From Amycolatopsis australiensis (lineage in GTDB: Bacteria; Actinomycetota; Actinomycetes; Mycobacteriales; Pseudonocardiaceae), in assembly GCF_900119165.1 (NCBI RefSeq), contig NZ_FPJG01000006.1, positions 1,240,001 through 1,304,000 on the forward strand: DNA of 64,000 bases, given 5' to 3'. Position 1 is the first letter of the stretch. Each line of letters starts with the position of its first letter. Both the position numbers and the translations under genes were made by a program. The notes below the pieces were generated by a model. That model saw nothing but the letters and a program-made list of their open reading frames with translations. It made no database searches and was not told the DNA's origin. This document shows, one piece after another, positions 24,147 to 32,629 of this stretch.

Positions 24147-25073
24147 CTACCCAACAGTAGGCTCACTTTCGCGGGAAAGTGCGGCCAGTTCGTCCGCGGT
24201 GAGTTCGAGGGTCACGGACGCGACGAGATCGGTGAGCTGCCGGGGCGTCCGCGCGCTGGCGATCGGCGCCGCGACCGTCGGCTGCTGCCGCAGCCAGGCC
24301 AGTGCCACGGTGGCGACCGAGACGCCGCGCGCGGCCGCGACCTCGTCGAGCGCCGCGAGCACGCGTTCGCCGCCGTGGTCCAAATAGGACGCCGCACGAG
24401 CGGCACGCGGGCTGTCACCGGTCTCGTCCTTGGTGCGGTACTTGCCCGTGAGGAAGCCCTTCGCCAGAGCGAAGTACGGCAGCGTCGCGAGGCCTTCGCG
24501 CTCGACGAGCGGGGCGAGGTCGCGCTCGTAGCCCCGCTCCACGAGGTTGTAGTGCGGCTGCAGCACGGCGTACCGCGCGAACCCATTCCTGTCCGAAATG
24601 GACAGTGCGGCGGCCAGCCGCTCGGCGCTGTAGTTGGACGCGCCGATGTGGCGCACCTTGCCCGCGCGGACCAGGGCGTCGAACGCTTCGAGCGTCTCCT
24701 CGAGCGGGGTGCCCGGGTCGTCGCGGTGGGCGTAGTAGAGGTCGATGTGGTCGGTCCCGAGCCGGCGCAGTGAGTCTTCGGCCGCGGCCTGGATGTTCTT
24801 CGCGGACAGACCGGGCCGCGCGTCCCACATGCCGACCTTGGTCGCGATGACGACGTCGTCGCGGTTGCCGCGCGTGGCCAGCCAGTTGCCGAGGATCTCC
24901 TCGGAACGGCCGCCGCCGCCGTACAGGTCGGCTGTGTCGACGAAGTTGCCGCCGGCCGTCGTGTAGGCGTCCAGCACGGCGAAGGACTGCGCCTCGTCCG
25001 CCGTCCAGCCGAAGACGTTGCCGCCGAGGTTGAGCCCGTACACGTCGAGGTCGGTGTTACCCAGCTTGGTCAT
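24147..25073 (-). CDS. aldo/keto reductase
   Basis: A 308-aa (beta/alpha)8 NADPH-dependent reductase. The catalytic tetrad is visible: Asp and Tyr in [12 protein letters not shown], Lys in DVVIATKVG and His in [12 protein letters not shown]; the C-terminal cofactor site is [12 protein letters not shown]. It resembles the general AKR group with broad aldehyde/ketone specificity. ATG 25073 is preceded 7 nt upstream by TAACGT, indicating a leaderless transcript; the longer frame to 25313 covers the divergent promoter and is not used. Confidence 0.9.
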   Translation of the reverse strand: MTKLGNTDLDVYGLNLGGNVFGWTADEAQSFAVLDAYTTAGGNFVDTADLYGGGGRSEEILGNWLATRGNRDDVVIATKVGMWDARPGLSAKNIQAAAEDSLRRLGTDHIDLYYAHRDDPGTPLEETLEAFDALVRAGKVRHIGASNYSAERLAAALSISDRNGFARYAVLQPHYNLVERGYERDLAPLVEREGLATLPYFALAKGFLTGKYRTKDETGDSPRAARAASYLDHGGERVLAALDEVAAARGVSVATVALAWLRQQPTVAAPIASARTPRQLTDLVASVTLELTADELAALSRESEPTVG

Positions 25074-25080
25074 GCCGCCG

Positions 25081-25086
25081 ACGTTA
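25081..25086 (-). promoter_or_regulatory. -10 element, leaderless aldo/keto reductase promoter
   Basis: TAACGT on the minus strand ends 7 nt before ATG 25073. It lies 4 bp from the inverted repeat at 25091-25107, which could act on this promoter and on the divergent LLM gene. Confidence 0.5.
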
Positions 25087-25090
25087 GTCT

Positions 25091-25107
25091 TTCCCACGTA
25101 CTGGGAA
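25091..25107. promoter_or_regulatory. inverted repeat in divergent aldo/keto reductase-LLM promoter
   Basis: TTCCCA-CGTAC-TGGGAA has exact 6-bp arms. It overlaps CTGGGAAGCCGG (25101-25112), a 12-mer that recurs upstream of the LLM gene at 47162. Confidence 0.45.
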
Positions 25108-25147
25108 GCCGGGAGGAAAATCGCCTCCTCGCGCGTTGGAGTGTTCC

Positions 25148-25969
25148 ATGGCAATCGAACTGGGCAAGCTCGGAATCTGGCGGCAGTACCCGGACGTCGA
25201 CGCGAAGTTCGCGGCGGACGCGGAGAAGCTCGGCTACGGCGCGATCTGGCTGGGCAGCTCGCCCGGCGGCGACCTCGCCTACGTAGACGACCTGCTGGGC
25301 GCGACGGAGTCACTGGTCGTCGCGACCGGCATCGTGAACATCTGGCAGGACGAACCGGCGTCGATCGCCAAGGCGTACGAGCGGATCGCGGGCAAGTACC
25401 CGGACCGGTTCCTGCTCGGCGTCGGCGCCGGCCACCGCGAGCACACGCAGGAGTTCAAGAAGCCGTACACCGCGCTGGTCGAGTACCTGGACGGCCTGGA
25501 CGCGGCGGGGGTCCCGGTGGCCGGCCGGGCGCTGGCCGCGCTCGGCCCGAAGGTGGTCAAGCTGGCCGGGGACCGGACCGCGGGCGCGCACCCGTACCTG
25601 GTGACGCCGGAGCACACGCGCGAAGCGCGGCAGATCCTCGGCCCGGGCAAGCTGCTGGCGCCGGAGCACAAGGTCGTCCTCGGCACCGACGCGGCGGAGG
25701 CCCGCGCGATCGGCCGCCGGACCGTGAAGTTCTACCTCGGGCTCGTCAACTACGTCAGCAACCTGCGGAAACTCGGCTTCACCGACGAGGACCTCGCCGG
25801 CGAGGGCAGCGACCGCCTGGTCGACGCGCTGGCGTTGCACGGCGACGCGGAGACGATCGCGACCGGCCTGCGCGCGCACTTCGAGGCGGGCGCGGACCAG
25901 GTCATCGTCCAGGTGCTGAACGAGGACCCGTGGCCGGCGTACCGCGAGCTGGCCGCCGCGTTGCGCTGA
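25148..25969 (+). CDS. LLM class F420-dependent oxidoreductase (273 aa)
   Basis: A luciferase-like TIM-barrel enzyme: KLGYGAIWLGSSPGGDLAYVDDLL near residue 30, FLLGVGAGHREH, and a C-terminal GADQVIVQVLNEDPW typical of TIGR03620-type F420-dependent enzymes. It probably transfers hydride to or from F420 on an unknown substrate. ATG 25148 follows GGAG at 8 nt; a TTG 12 nt upstream is in frame but unsupported. Divergent from an aldo/keto reductase with a shared inverted repeat. Confidence 0.87.
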   Translation: MAIELGKLGIWRQYPDVDAKFAADAEKLGYGAIWLGSSPGGDLAYVDDLLGATESLVVATGIVNIWQDEPASIAKAYERIAGKYPDRFLLGVGAGHREHTQEFKKPYTALVEYLDGLDAAGVPVAGRALAALGPKVVKLAGDRTAGAHPYLVTPEHTREARQILGPGKLLAPEHKVVLGTDAAEARAIGRRTVKFYLGLVNYVSNLRKLGFTDEDLAGEGSDRLVDALALHGDAETIATGLRAHFEAGADQVIVQVLNEDPWPAYRELAAALR

Positions 25970-25980
25970 GCGTGTGACGT

Positions 25981-26014
25981 CCGTCCGGTCCCCGGGTGCC
26001 CGTGGACCGGACGG
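25981..26014 (+). terminator. terminator hairpin after the LLM gene
   Basis: CCGTCCGGTCC (25981-25991) pairs exactly with GGACCGGACGG (26004-26014) around a 12-nt loop, 11 bp past the LLM stop codon. It separates this gene from the aldolase promoter (TACGAT at 26089-26094). Confidence 0.7.
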
Positions 26015-26130
26015 GCCGCGTTCTGAACCGATTCGACGTGCGCGGAAGTTTCTGCGCGGGGACCGGTGTGCGGCGGCGGTCCACCTCGTACGATGCGGTC
26101 GGGACCACCCTGTGCCAAGGAGGAGTAACG

Positions 26131-27162
26131 ATGCCCATCGCCACCCCCGAGGTCTACGCGGAGATGCTCGACCGGGCCAAGGCGAACGAGTTCGCCTACC
26201 CGGCCATCAACGTGACCTCGTCCGAGACCGTGAACGCCGCCATCCGCGGCTTCGCCGAGGCGGAGAGCGACGGCATCATCCAGTTCTCCACCGGCGGTGC
26301 CGAGTTCGCGTCCGGCCAGAAGGTCAAGGACATGGTCACCGGCGCGACGGCGCTCGCGGAGTTCGCCCAGGTCGTCGCGGCGAAGTACGACGTGAACGTC
26401 GCGCTGCACACCGACCACTGCCCGAAGGACAAGCTGGACGGCTTCGTCCGCCCGCTGCTGGAGATCTCGGCCGAGCGGGTGAAGAACGGCCAGAACCCGC
26501 TGTTCCAGTCCCACATGTGGGACGGCTCGGCGATCGACCTCGACGAGAACCTGGAGATCGCGGCGGAGCTGCTGGCCAAGGCGTCGGCGGCGAAGATCAT
26601 CCTCGAGGTGGAGATCGGCGTCGTGGGCGGCGAGGAGGACGGCGTCGCGCACGACATCAACGAGAAGCTGTACACGGCCGAAGGCGACTTCCTGAAGACG
26701 ATCGACGCGCTGGGCGCGGGCGAAAAGGGCCGCTACCTGCTGGCGGCGACGTTCGGCAACGTCCACGGCGTGTACAAGCCGGGCAACGTGAAGCTGCGCC
26801 CGGACGTGCTGAAGGGCGGCCAGGAGGCGGCGGCGAAGAAGCTGGGCCTGGACGCGGGCTCGAAGCCGTTCGAGCTGGTCTTCCACGGCGGCTCGGGCTC
26901 CCTGCCGGAGGAGATCCGCGAGGCGGTCTCGTACGGCGTGGTGAAGATGAACGTGGACACGGACACGCAGTACGCGTTCTCCCGCCCGATCGCGGACCAC
27001 TTCTTCAAGAACTACGACGGCGTCCTGAAGGTGGACGGCGAGGTGGGCAACAAGAAGGTCTACGACCCGCGTTCGTACCTGAAGGCGGCAGAGGCCGGCA
27101 TGGCGGCCCGCGTGGTCGAGGCCTGCCAGGCGCTGGGCTCGGCGGGCACGAAGCTCAAGTAG
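26131..27162 (+). CDS. fbaA: class II fructose-bisphosphate aldolase
   Basis: A 343-aa zinc-dependent aldolase converting fructose-1,6-bisphosphate to dihydroxyacetone phosphate and glyceraldehyde-3-phosphate. Zinc and substrate motifs: ALHTDHCPKDKLDGFV (His pair and Asp), EVEIGVVGGEEDGV, GNVHGVYKPGNVKLRP and HGGSGS, plus VKMNVDTDTQYAF. Length and insertions match class IIA enzymes of actinobacteria. AGGAGG lies 8 nt before the ATG, one of the strongest ribosome sites in the window, as expected for an abundant glycolytic enzyme. A strong terminator follows. Confidence 0.96.
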   Translation: MPIATPEVYAEMLDRAKANEFAYPAINVTSSETVNAAIRGFAEAESDGIIQFSTGGAEFASGQKVKDMVTGATALAEFAQVVAAKYDVNVALHTDHCPKDKLDGFVRPLLEISAERVKNGQNPLFQSHMWDGSAIDLDENLEIAAELLAKASAAKIILEVEIGVVGGEEDGVAHDINEKLYTAEGDFLKTIDALGAGEKGRYLLAATFGNVHGVYKPGNVKLRPDVLKGGQEAAAKKLGLDAGSKPFELVFHGGSGSLPEEIREAVSYGVVKMNVDTDTQYAFSRPIADHFFKNYDGVLKVDGEVGNKKVYDPRSYLKAAEAGMAARVVEACQALGSAGTKLK

Positions 27163-27171
27163 GTTTTCGCG

Positions 27172-27208
27172 CGAAGGGCCGCCACGGAAGATTCGTGGCG
27201 GCCCTTCG
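27172..27208. terminator. bidirectional terminator between fbaA and a convergent membrane gene
   Basis: A perfect 15-bp stem (27172-27186 with 27194-27208) and a 7-nt loop, starting 10 bp after the fbaA stop and ending 7 bp before the stop codon of the convergent gene. Confidence 0.85.
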
Positions 27209-27214
27209 TCGTGT

Positions 27215-28411
27215 TCAGATCGTCTCAGGCACCACCGAGCGCCGGGCGGAGAACCGCCGCGCCACCGGACCGGCCCCGGCCCACAGCACGAACACCCCGG
27301 CCAGCACCACCAAAGCCGTCCAGTACGCGACCGGTGGCGCCGACTCCGTGTGCGCGTCGCCGAGGACCCACGGGCGGAACTGGGACTGCACCCACAACGC
27401 CCCGTACCCGAACGCCGTCACCAGCAGCGCTCCCGCGCCCGCGCGCAGCACGCCGTTGCCCATCGTGAACGCCACGTCCACTGCCAGCCCCACGAAGACC
27501 AGGTAGAACGGCACCGTCGACACCGGGAACCCCAACCCGAGCAGCAGCGGCCACATCACCGACCGGTACGCCACATACGCCAGCGCCACCGAAGAGGCCG
27601 CCCAGCGGAAGCCCAGCGTGCGGCGCGCCAAGACCAGGATCAACGCCATCACCCCGATGCCCCACAGCGGGTACACCCACTCCGGAATCGGCATCGTGAA
27701 GTGCAGCACCGCCGTCCGGTCGACCGGGTGGCCGATCTGGTTGGCCGCGAAGTCCAGCAGCGACTTCTCCGCCTCCGGCGTGCCGCGCTCCCACGCGCGC
27801 AGGCCCAGGATCCCGTACTCCTGCTGGCCGTTCGGGAAGAACGTGTTCTCCAGGAAGAACGCCCACAGCGCCAGCAGCACGCCCGTGCGGAAGCGGCCCG
27901 GCGGGGACAGCCTGAGCCAGCCGAGCAGGACGCCCGCCTGCATGATGCCCGTGCCCAGGTAGAGCATCATGTGCGACGGGCTCCACGCGGTCAGGTCGAG
28001 GCCGTTGACGCGGTGGTTGATGACGTCCAGCGGCGCCGCCACCAGGAACGTCAGCAGGCCGATCTGCATCAGGCGCAGCGACCGCCGGTCGGCGCCGAGG
28101 CCCGTGTAGCTGTGGATCGCCACCAGCACGACGATGATCACCGTGCCGACCGTGTTGATCAGGTGCGGCGGGGCCAGGTCGTCGCGCAGCCACCGGAAGT
28201 GCCACGACATGTCCCACGACGAGCCGACCAGCTTGAACGCGAACGCCGTCAGCCACATCCCGTAGCAGAACCGCAGCACCCAGTCCGGCGTCGGCTGCCC
28301 GGGGGCGCCGCGGTGCCAGTGCCGCGTGAAGAACAGCCGCGTCTTGCCGATCGGGCTGCGCGGGATCACGTCCGCCGGGACGTCGACTGCCTTGGCCATG
28401 CCGGACATCAT
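27215..28411 (-). CDS. polytopic membrane protein of unknown function
   Basis: A 398-aa integral membrane protein with about 9-10 hydrophobic segments. Conserved-looking loops include GSSWDMSWHFRWLRDDLAPPHLIN, INHRVNGLDLTAWSPSHMMLYLGTG and FLENTFFPNGQQEYG. The His residues within or near membrane segments (MSWHFRW, PPHL, NHRVNG, SPSHMM) could be metal or heme ligands, but I cannot assign a family. Convergent with fbaA and terminated by the shared hairpin. Two ATG codons at 28411/28408 and one at 28399 are possible starts; none has a clear ribosome site. Confidence 0.75.
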   Translation of the reverse strand: MMSGMAKAVDVPADVIPRSPIGKTRLFFTRHWHRGAPGQPTPDWVLRFCYGMWLTAFAFKLVGSSWDMSWHFRWLRDDLAPPHLINTVGTVIIVVLVAIHSYTGLGADRRSLRLMQIGLLTFLVAAPLDVINHRVNGLDLTAWSPSHMMLYLGTGIMQAGVLLGWLRLSPPGRFRTGVLLALWAFFLENTFFPNGQQEYGILGLRAWERGTPEAEKSLLDFAANQIGHPVDRTAVLHFTMPIPEWVYPLWGIGVMALILVLARRTLGFRWAASSVALAYVAYRSVMWPLLLGLGFPVSTVPFYLVFVGLAVDVAFTMGNGVLRAGAGALLVTAFGYGALWVQSQFRPWVLGDAHTESAPPVAYWTALVVLAGVFVLWAGAGPVARRFSARRSVVPETI

Positions 28412-28536
28412 GGCCGGTCATGGTCACGAGCGGATCCCGACCGTGGCAAACACCGCGAAAATCCGGGTTCCCCCCGACCTTCGCCCCACCTTCTTCCCCA
28501 CCACCGCCCTCAACGGAGGCGCTTCGCGCCACAGTT

Positions 28537-28550
28537 CACCCTTAAGGGTG
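28537..28550. promoter_or_regulatory. 14-bp palindrome in a 291-bp intergenic region
   Basis: CACCCTTAAGGGTG is perfectly self-complementary. It lies in the divergent region between the membrane protein gene and DUF3151, a plausible operator position. The rest of 28412-28594 shows no other clear signal. Confidence 0.4.
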
Positions 28551-28594
28551 GCCGGCTTGCTTCCGGCCGCCGTGGCTTGGCATGGTGTGCCGCC

Positions 28595-28681
28595 ATGATG
28601 CCGAAACGAGTTGTGGCCGCCGTCCTGGTCGGCGCCCTGGTCCTGGCCGGCGGCGGGGTTCTCGCGGGTCTGTTCTTCTGA
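28595..28681 (+). CDS. putative 28-aa single-helix membrane peptide
   Basis: A short frame starting ATGATG encodes two basic residues (MMPKR) followed by an uninterrupted hydrophobic helix, VVAAVLVGALVLAGGGVLAG, and ends LFF-stop. The composition is that of a single-span micropeptide. It sits 21 bp before the DUF3151 gene on the same strand. There is no obvious Shine-Dalgarno sequence, and a hydrophobic 28-codon frame can arise by chance at this G+C content, so this is tentative. Confidence 0.25.
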   Translation: MMPKRVVAAVLVGALVLAGGGVLAGLFF

Positions 28682-28702
28682 CCATTGGGCAGAATGGGCG
28701 CC

Positions 28703-29113
28703 ATGACGCACAACCTGCTCGGCCCCGAGCCGACGCTGCTGCCGGAGCACACCGCCGCCCAGGCCGCGCTCGACGCCGGGAACGACCCGGCCGCCGTCGC
28801 GGCCGAACACCCCGACTACAGCGAGGCGTGGGCTTCGCTGGCCGAGAAGGCCCTGGACGCGGGCGAGACCGTCGCCGCGTACGCGTACGCCCGCACCGGC
28901 TACCACCGCGGCCTCGACCAGCTGCGCCGCGCCGGCTGGAAGGGCTTCGGCCCGGTGCCCTGGTCGCACCGCCCCAACCAGGGATTCCTGCGCGCCCTCG
29001 CCGTGCTGGGCAAGGCCGCCGGCAAGATCGGCGAGACCGAAGAGTACGAGCGCTGCAAGACCTTCATCGCCGACTCCGACCCGGCGGCCGCGGAAGCCAC
29101 CGGCCTGAAGTGA
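28703..29113 (+). CDS. DUF3151 domain-containing protein
   Basis: A 136-aa conserved actinobacterial protein. The start NLLGPEPTLLPEHTAAQAAL and the body HPDYSEAWASLAEKAL, AYAYARTGYHRGLDQLRRAGWKGFGPVPW are diagnostic of DUF3151. The helical pairs resemble TPR-like repeats. Function unknown; in mycobacteria, as I recall, a member (Rv0360c) lies near fba and purA, the same neighbourhood as here. ATG 28703 is the conserved start; an in-frame extension to 28685 is unlikely. Confidence 0.88.
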   Translation: MTHNLLGPEPTLLPEHTAAQAALDAGNDPAAVAAEHPDYSEAWASLAEKALDAGETVAAYAYARTGYHRGLDQLRRAGWKGFGPVPWSHRPNQGFLRALAVLGKAAGKIGETEEYERCKTFIADSDPAAAEATGLK

Positions 29114-29118
29114 CCCGC

Positions 29119-29170
29119 CCGGTCGTGAGTGAGAAACGGTGTTCCAACCCTGTTTCTCACTCACGACCGG
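29119..29170. terminator. 19-bp-stem bidirectional terminator
   Basis: The arms 29119-29137 (CCGGTCGTGAGTGAGAAAC) and 29152-29170 are exact reverse complements around a 14-nt loop. It fills the gap between the convergent DUF3151 and lipase genes. This is the longest perfect stem seen in the window. Confidence 0.85.
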
Positions 29171-29182
29171 CCGCGGGAGGGG

Positions 29183-30406
29183 TCAGAACAGGCCGCAGTC
29201 GGTGGGCGCCGGGAGACCGGCGAAGCGCCCTTCGAGCCAGGCGAACGCCTCCGGGAACGCCCGCACCGCGGCCAGCACGTGCGTCGGCACCAGCGTCGTG
29301 CTGAACTGCACCCGCACGCCCTTGCCGCACCACGTCCGGCCCAGGTCCCGGTCCTGCGCGTACGGCACGATGTCGTCGAGCGCGCTGTGGACGATCAGCA
29401 CCGGCACCGACGGCTTCAGCGTCCCGATCTTCTGCTCCGCCACCCGCGACGCGTACGGCTCCTCACCGAGGTACGCGGTCAGCGAGCGGCCGTCGTTGGT
29501 CAGCGTCGACGACTGCGTGAACGCGTGCGCCGCGATCGCCTCCACCGTGCACTCGGTCCGCACCTGCTCGAACAGCTGCTTGCCGCGCGCGTTGAGCAGC
29601 GCCGGGATGTTCAGCTCCGGGTACGCGTAGTTCATGCTGACCAGCGCGAAGCCGAGGAAACCGACCGCGTAGTGGCCGTCGAGGTTCTTGGCGACCTCGG
29701 CCAGGTCCGCCGGTACCGCGCCCGCGTACGCGCCCTTCAACTGCAACTCGGGTGCGTAGCTCGGCTGCAGCTCGGCCGCCGCGGCCGACGCGCCGCCGCC
29801 CTGGGAGTAGCCCGCGATCGCGACCGGGCCGTCGTCCGGCAGCCCGGCCTCCGGCAGCCGCTGGGCCGCGCGGACCGCGTCGAGCACCGCGTGCGCCTCC
29901 GCCGCGCGGTTGACGTACGTGTGGTCTCCGGGCGTGCCGAGACCTTCGTAGTCGGTCACGACGACGCCGTAGCCCCGCGTCAGCAAGCCCGCGATGAAGG
30001 GCCCTTCGTACTCGAAGCCGGCGGCAAGCGCTTTCGACGGCGCGCAGTCGTCGCCCTCGCCCTGCGTGCCCACGGCGTAGGAGACGATCGGCCGCGGGCC
30101 CGAGCCGTGCCATGCCGTTCGCGGCGTCAGCACGGTGCCGGTGACCGCGATCGGCGCGCCGTGCGTGTCCGTGCTCCGGTACATGATCCGCTGGACCGAC
30201 GCGTCGGCCTTGATCAGCTTGATCGGGTCGACGTAGAAGGTCGACGTCTCGTGCCGGATGACGTCGCCGTTGCTGCCCGCGGGCAGCGGCGACGGCGGGT
30301 CGTAGAAGGACTCGGCGGAGGCCTGCGGCGGGCCGAGCGTCACCAAGGCCAGCACGGAAACCGTGGCGACCGCCGCGGACAGCGCGCGGCGAGGGAAGAT
30401 ACGCAT
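29183..30406 (-). CDS. secreted lipase of the LIP family
   Basis: A 407-aa alpha/beta-hydrolase exported by a signal peptide (MRIFPRRALSAAVATVSVLA..., probable cut after QASA at residue 31). The nucleophile elbow is GYSQGG with Ser201; the acid is probably the Asp in HSALDDIVPY and the base the His in LVPTHVLA. The YRSTDTHGAPIAVTGTVLTP stretch is typical of secretory lipases (PF03583) of actinomycetes. It likely cleaves extracellular triglycerides or esters. Divergent from a tetR gene with an operator between, so probably repressed by it. Confidence 0.88.
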   Translation of the reverse strand: MRIFPRRALSAAVATVSVLALVTLGPPQASAESFYDPPSPLPAGSNGDVIRHETSTFYVDPIKLIKADASVQRIMYRSTDTHGAPIAVTGTVLTPRTAWHGSGPRPIVSYAVGTQGEGDDCAPSKALAAGFEYEGPFIAGLLTRGYGVVVTDYEGLGTPGDHTYVNRAAEAHAVLDAVRAAQRLPEAGLPDDGPVAIAGYSQGGGASAAAAELQPSYAPELQLKGAYAGAVPADLAEVAKNLDGHYAVGFLGFALVSMNYAYPELNIPALLNARGKQLFEQVRTECTVEAIAAHAFTQSSTLTNDGRSLTAYLGEEPYASRVAEQKIGTLKPSVPVLIVHSALDDIVPYAQDRDLGRTWCGKGVRVQFSTTLVPTHVLAAVRAFPEAFAWLEGRFAGLPAPTDCGLF

Positions 30407-30447
30407 GCTTGCTCCTCGTTGAGCAGGACTAGTGCGCGGGGAACACC

Positions 30448-30471
30448 TTTTCAGACAGAGGTGTCGGAAAA
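30448..30471. promoter_or_regulatory. operator between lipase and tetR
   Basis: TTTTCAGACA and TGTCGGAAAA form an inverted repeat with 10-bp arms, one mismatch and a 4-bp GAGG centre. It lies 41 bp from the lipase start and 23 bp from the tetR start, fitting a site for the adjacent TetR protein. Confidence 0.6.
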
Positions 30472-30494
30472 AGAATCACGTGAGGTGGACCACC

Positions 30495-31139
30495 ATGTCA
30501 AGCCCGGCGCCGCGCGGGCGGCCGCGCAAGCTCCCGGTCGGCGAGCAGCGCACCCGCGTGCTGGACGCGGCGGCCAAGGTCGTCGCGCAGCACGGGATGC
30601 AGGGCGCGACGATCGAGCAGATCGCGCGCGAGGCCGGCGTCTCGCGGCAAGCCGTCTACGAGCAGTTCGGTGACCGCGCGACGCTGTTCGCCGAGGTCGT
30701 GGCGGCCACCGAGGAGCAGGCCTTCGCCGCCATCGCGGGTCCTTCGGTGACCGACCCGCAGCCGGGGCTGCGGGCCTGGGCGCGGGCCAACTACGCCACC
30801 ATGGTCACCTTCGTCGCCGAGCGCCCGGAGGCCTACGGCGTCCTCCGCGCGGCCGAGCGCGCCGGCGACCCCGCACTCACCCGGTTGAGGGAGAGATTGG
30901 CCGCCGTATACGCCGACGCGAGCCGCAAGCGGTGGGCCGCGCACGGCATCGACTCCGGCCGCGCCGACCGCGCGCTCGTCACGCTCTTCTTCGCGATGAC
31001 GGAGTCACTGGTCCAGGCCACCTGGGACGGCGATCCGCCGGACCAGGACGCCCTGATCGACCTGCTCACCGAATTCACGGTCGGCGGCGTCGCCCGCCTC
31101 CAGACGAAGGCGAGCGACGTCATCGAACGGCTGCGGTAG
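30495..31139 (+). CDS. TetR/AcrR family transcriptional regulator
   Basis: A 214-aa regulator. The N-terminal helix-turn-helix is RVLDAAAKVVAQHGMQGATIEQIAREAGVSRQAVYEQFGDRATLFAEV (about residues 19-67); the rest is a ligand-binding helical domain. ATG 30495 is preceded by GAGGTGG; the in-frame extension to 30432 crosses the operator. Divergent to the secreted lipase, its likely target, and perhaps responsive to a fatty acid or ester. Its stop lies 5 bp from the stop codon of the convergent GGDEF gene. Confidence 0.9.
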   Translation: MSSPAPRGRPRKLPVGEQRTRVLDAAAKVVAQHGMQGATIEQIAREAGVSRQAVYEQFGDRATLFAEVVAATEEQAFAAIAGPSVTDPQPGLRAWARANYATMVTFVAERPEAYGVLRAAERAGDPALTRLRERLAAVYADASRKRWAAHGIDSGRADRALVTLFFAMTESLVQATWDGDPPDQDALIDLLTEFTVGGVARLQTKASDVIERLR

Positions 31140-31144
31140 GGCAG

Positions 31145-32425
31145 CTAAGCCGCGGCCAGTGCCACGGGGACCGAGCCCACGACCCGGTTGCGCCCGCCGT
31201 GCTTCGCCGCGTACACGGCCGCGTCCGCGGACGCCATCACTTCCTCGATCGAGGACCCGTCGATCGGGTAGGCGGCGACGCCGATCGACGCCGTCTGCCG
31301 TTCGATGTCGACCGCCGCGCCTTCGTTGGTCGTCGTGCTGATGACCAGCTCGCTGACCCGCTGCCGGATCCGCTCGGCCGTGACGATCGCGTCCTCCTTG
31401 GACGTCGACGGCAGCAGCGCGACGAACTCCTCGCCGCCGAAGCGGCCGACCAGGTCGTGCGCCCGGGTCTCCTGCTTGACCACGGCGGCGACCGCCTTGA
31501 GCACGTCGTCACCCGCGAGGTGCCCGTAGGTGTCGTTGATCCGCTTGAAGTGGTCGAGGTCGATCATCAGCGCACCGAAGCTGCCGTTCTCGCGCTCGGC
31601 GCGCGAGATCTCCCGCTGCGCGCCGTCCTGCCAGGTGGTGGCGTTGAGCAGCTGCGTCTTCTGGTCCGTGGTGGCCAGCTCTTCGAGCCGCTTGATCAGC
31701 ACGGACCGCTGCAGCACGTACAGCGGCAGGATGACCAGCACCGACAGCAGCGGCTCGGTCGTCAGGACCATCACGAGCAGGCCGCCGACGCACAGGGTGG
31801 CCAGCTCCAGCAGGTTGTCGTCCATGCTGCCGAGGCAGTTCTCCGCGGTTGCCTTCTCCGGGGCGGCCAGGTAGAGGCCGAGGCCGGTCAGTGCGGTGTT
31901 CGTGGTGAAGAACGCGGCCGCGGCCAGCGCCACGGCGACCATGCCGTGCCCGCTGAACAGGTCCGCGACCAGGCCGGCCGCGAAGCCGGACAGGATCATC
32001 GTGGTCGCGTTCGCGGCGACGCGGTGCGCTTCACCCGGACGGGTGCCGGACCAGCTGCGGAACGCGAGGTAGACGTACAGCACGGTGCCCAGCACCGCGA
32101 CCAGCTGCGGCGGCACCAGCAGCCCGGCCGGCAGCAGCCACACCGACGTCATGTTGATGTGCGGGCCGTTGCTCAGGATCCGGCGCTGGCGCTCGATGCG
32201 CCTGCTGACTTCGGTCTGCGCCACCGCGAGGCCGGTGAGCAGCGCGAACGTCCCCAGGTTCGCGAGCGTGACCGGAATCGTGACCGCGGCGGCGGTGGTC
32301 CAGGCGAGCATGACGGCGATCGCGGCGAGCGTGACCGTGACCCAGGCGCGTGGCCTGCTCCACAGTGCCCAGGCCGCAACACCACGAACCGACGCTTGTC
32401 CAGACCGTTCCCCCGATGTGACCAT
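31145..32425 (-). CDS. membrane-anchored diguanylate cyclase (GGDEF)
   Basis: A 426-aa protein with an N-terminal multi-span membrane domain (about 6-8 helices, residues 28-245) and a C-terminal GGDEF domain (residues about 250-420). The active site reads GGEEF (330-334), an active variant, and RAHD at 321-324, five residues upstream, matches the RxxD allosteric I-site for product inhibition. It should make cyclic-di-GMP, which in filamentous actinomycetes controls development. No EAL domain is present or adjacent. The membrane part may sense an unidentified signal. Confidence 0.9.
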   Translation of the reverse strand: MVTSGERSGQASVRGVAAWALWSRPRAWVTVTLAAIAVMLAWTTAAAVTIPVTLANLGTFALLTGLAVAQTEVSRRIERQRRILSNGPHINMTSVWLLPAGLLVPPQLVAVLGTVLYVYLAFRSWSGTRPGEAHRVAANATTMILSGFAAGLVADLFSGHGMVAVALAAAAFFTTNTALTGLGLYLAAPEKATAENCLGSMDDNLLELATLCVGGLLVMVLTTEPLLSVLVILPLYVLQRSVLIKRLEELATTDQKTQLLNATTWQDGAQREISRAERENGSFGALMIDLDHFKRINDTYGHLAGDDVLKAVAAVVKQETRAHDLVGRFGGEEFVALLPSTSKEDAIVTAERIRQRVSELVISTTTNEGAAVDIERQTASIGVAAYPIDGSSIEEVMASADAAVYAAKHGGRNRVVGSVPVALAAA

Positions 32426-32629
32426 TTTTCCCCCAGCCCCTTGCGCAGGTGATCAGTGACAATCTACTCACGGACAGTTTCAGACCGTTTGCCTGCTGTC
32501 CACAAGGGCTTTCGGTGTGTACTTTTTGTTTGACACCGGAACGAGAGGTGGCCAGCGATGCGCGGCAAAGATCAGTGACCGCACAGCGCACCGCAAGGTC
32601 GCGCAGGTCGAGCCCACGCGCGGGGCATG

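Noticed and set aside
25101..25120. Cobalamin riboswitch, suggested by GGGAAGCCGG
   Set aside because: The word resembles the conserved B12-box part, but the other conserved elements and long leader are absent at all three occurrences.
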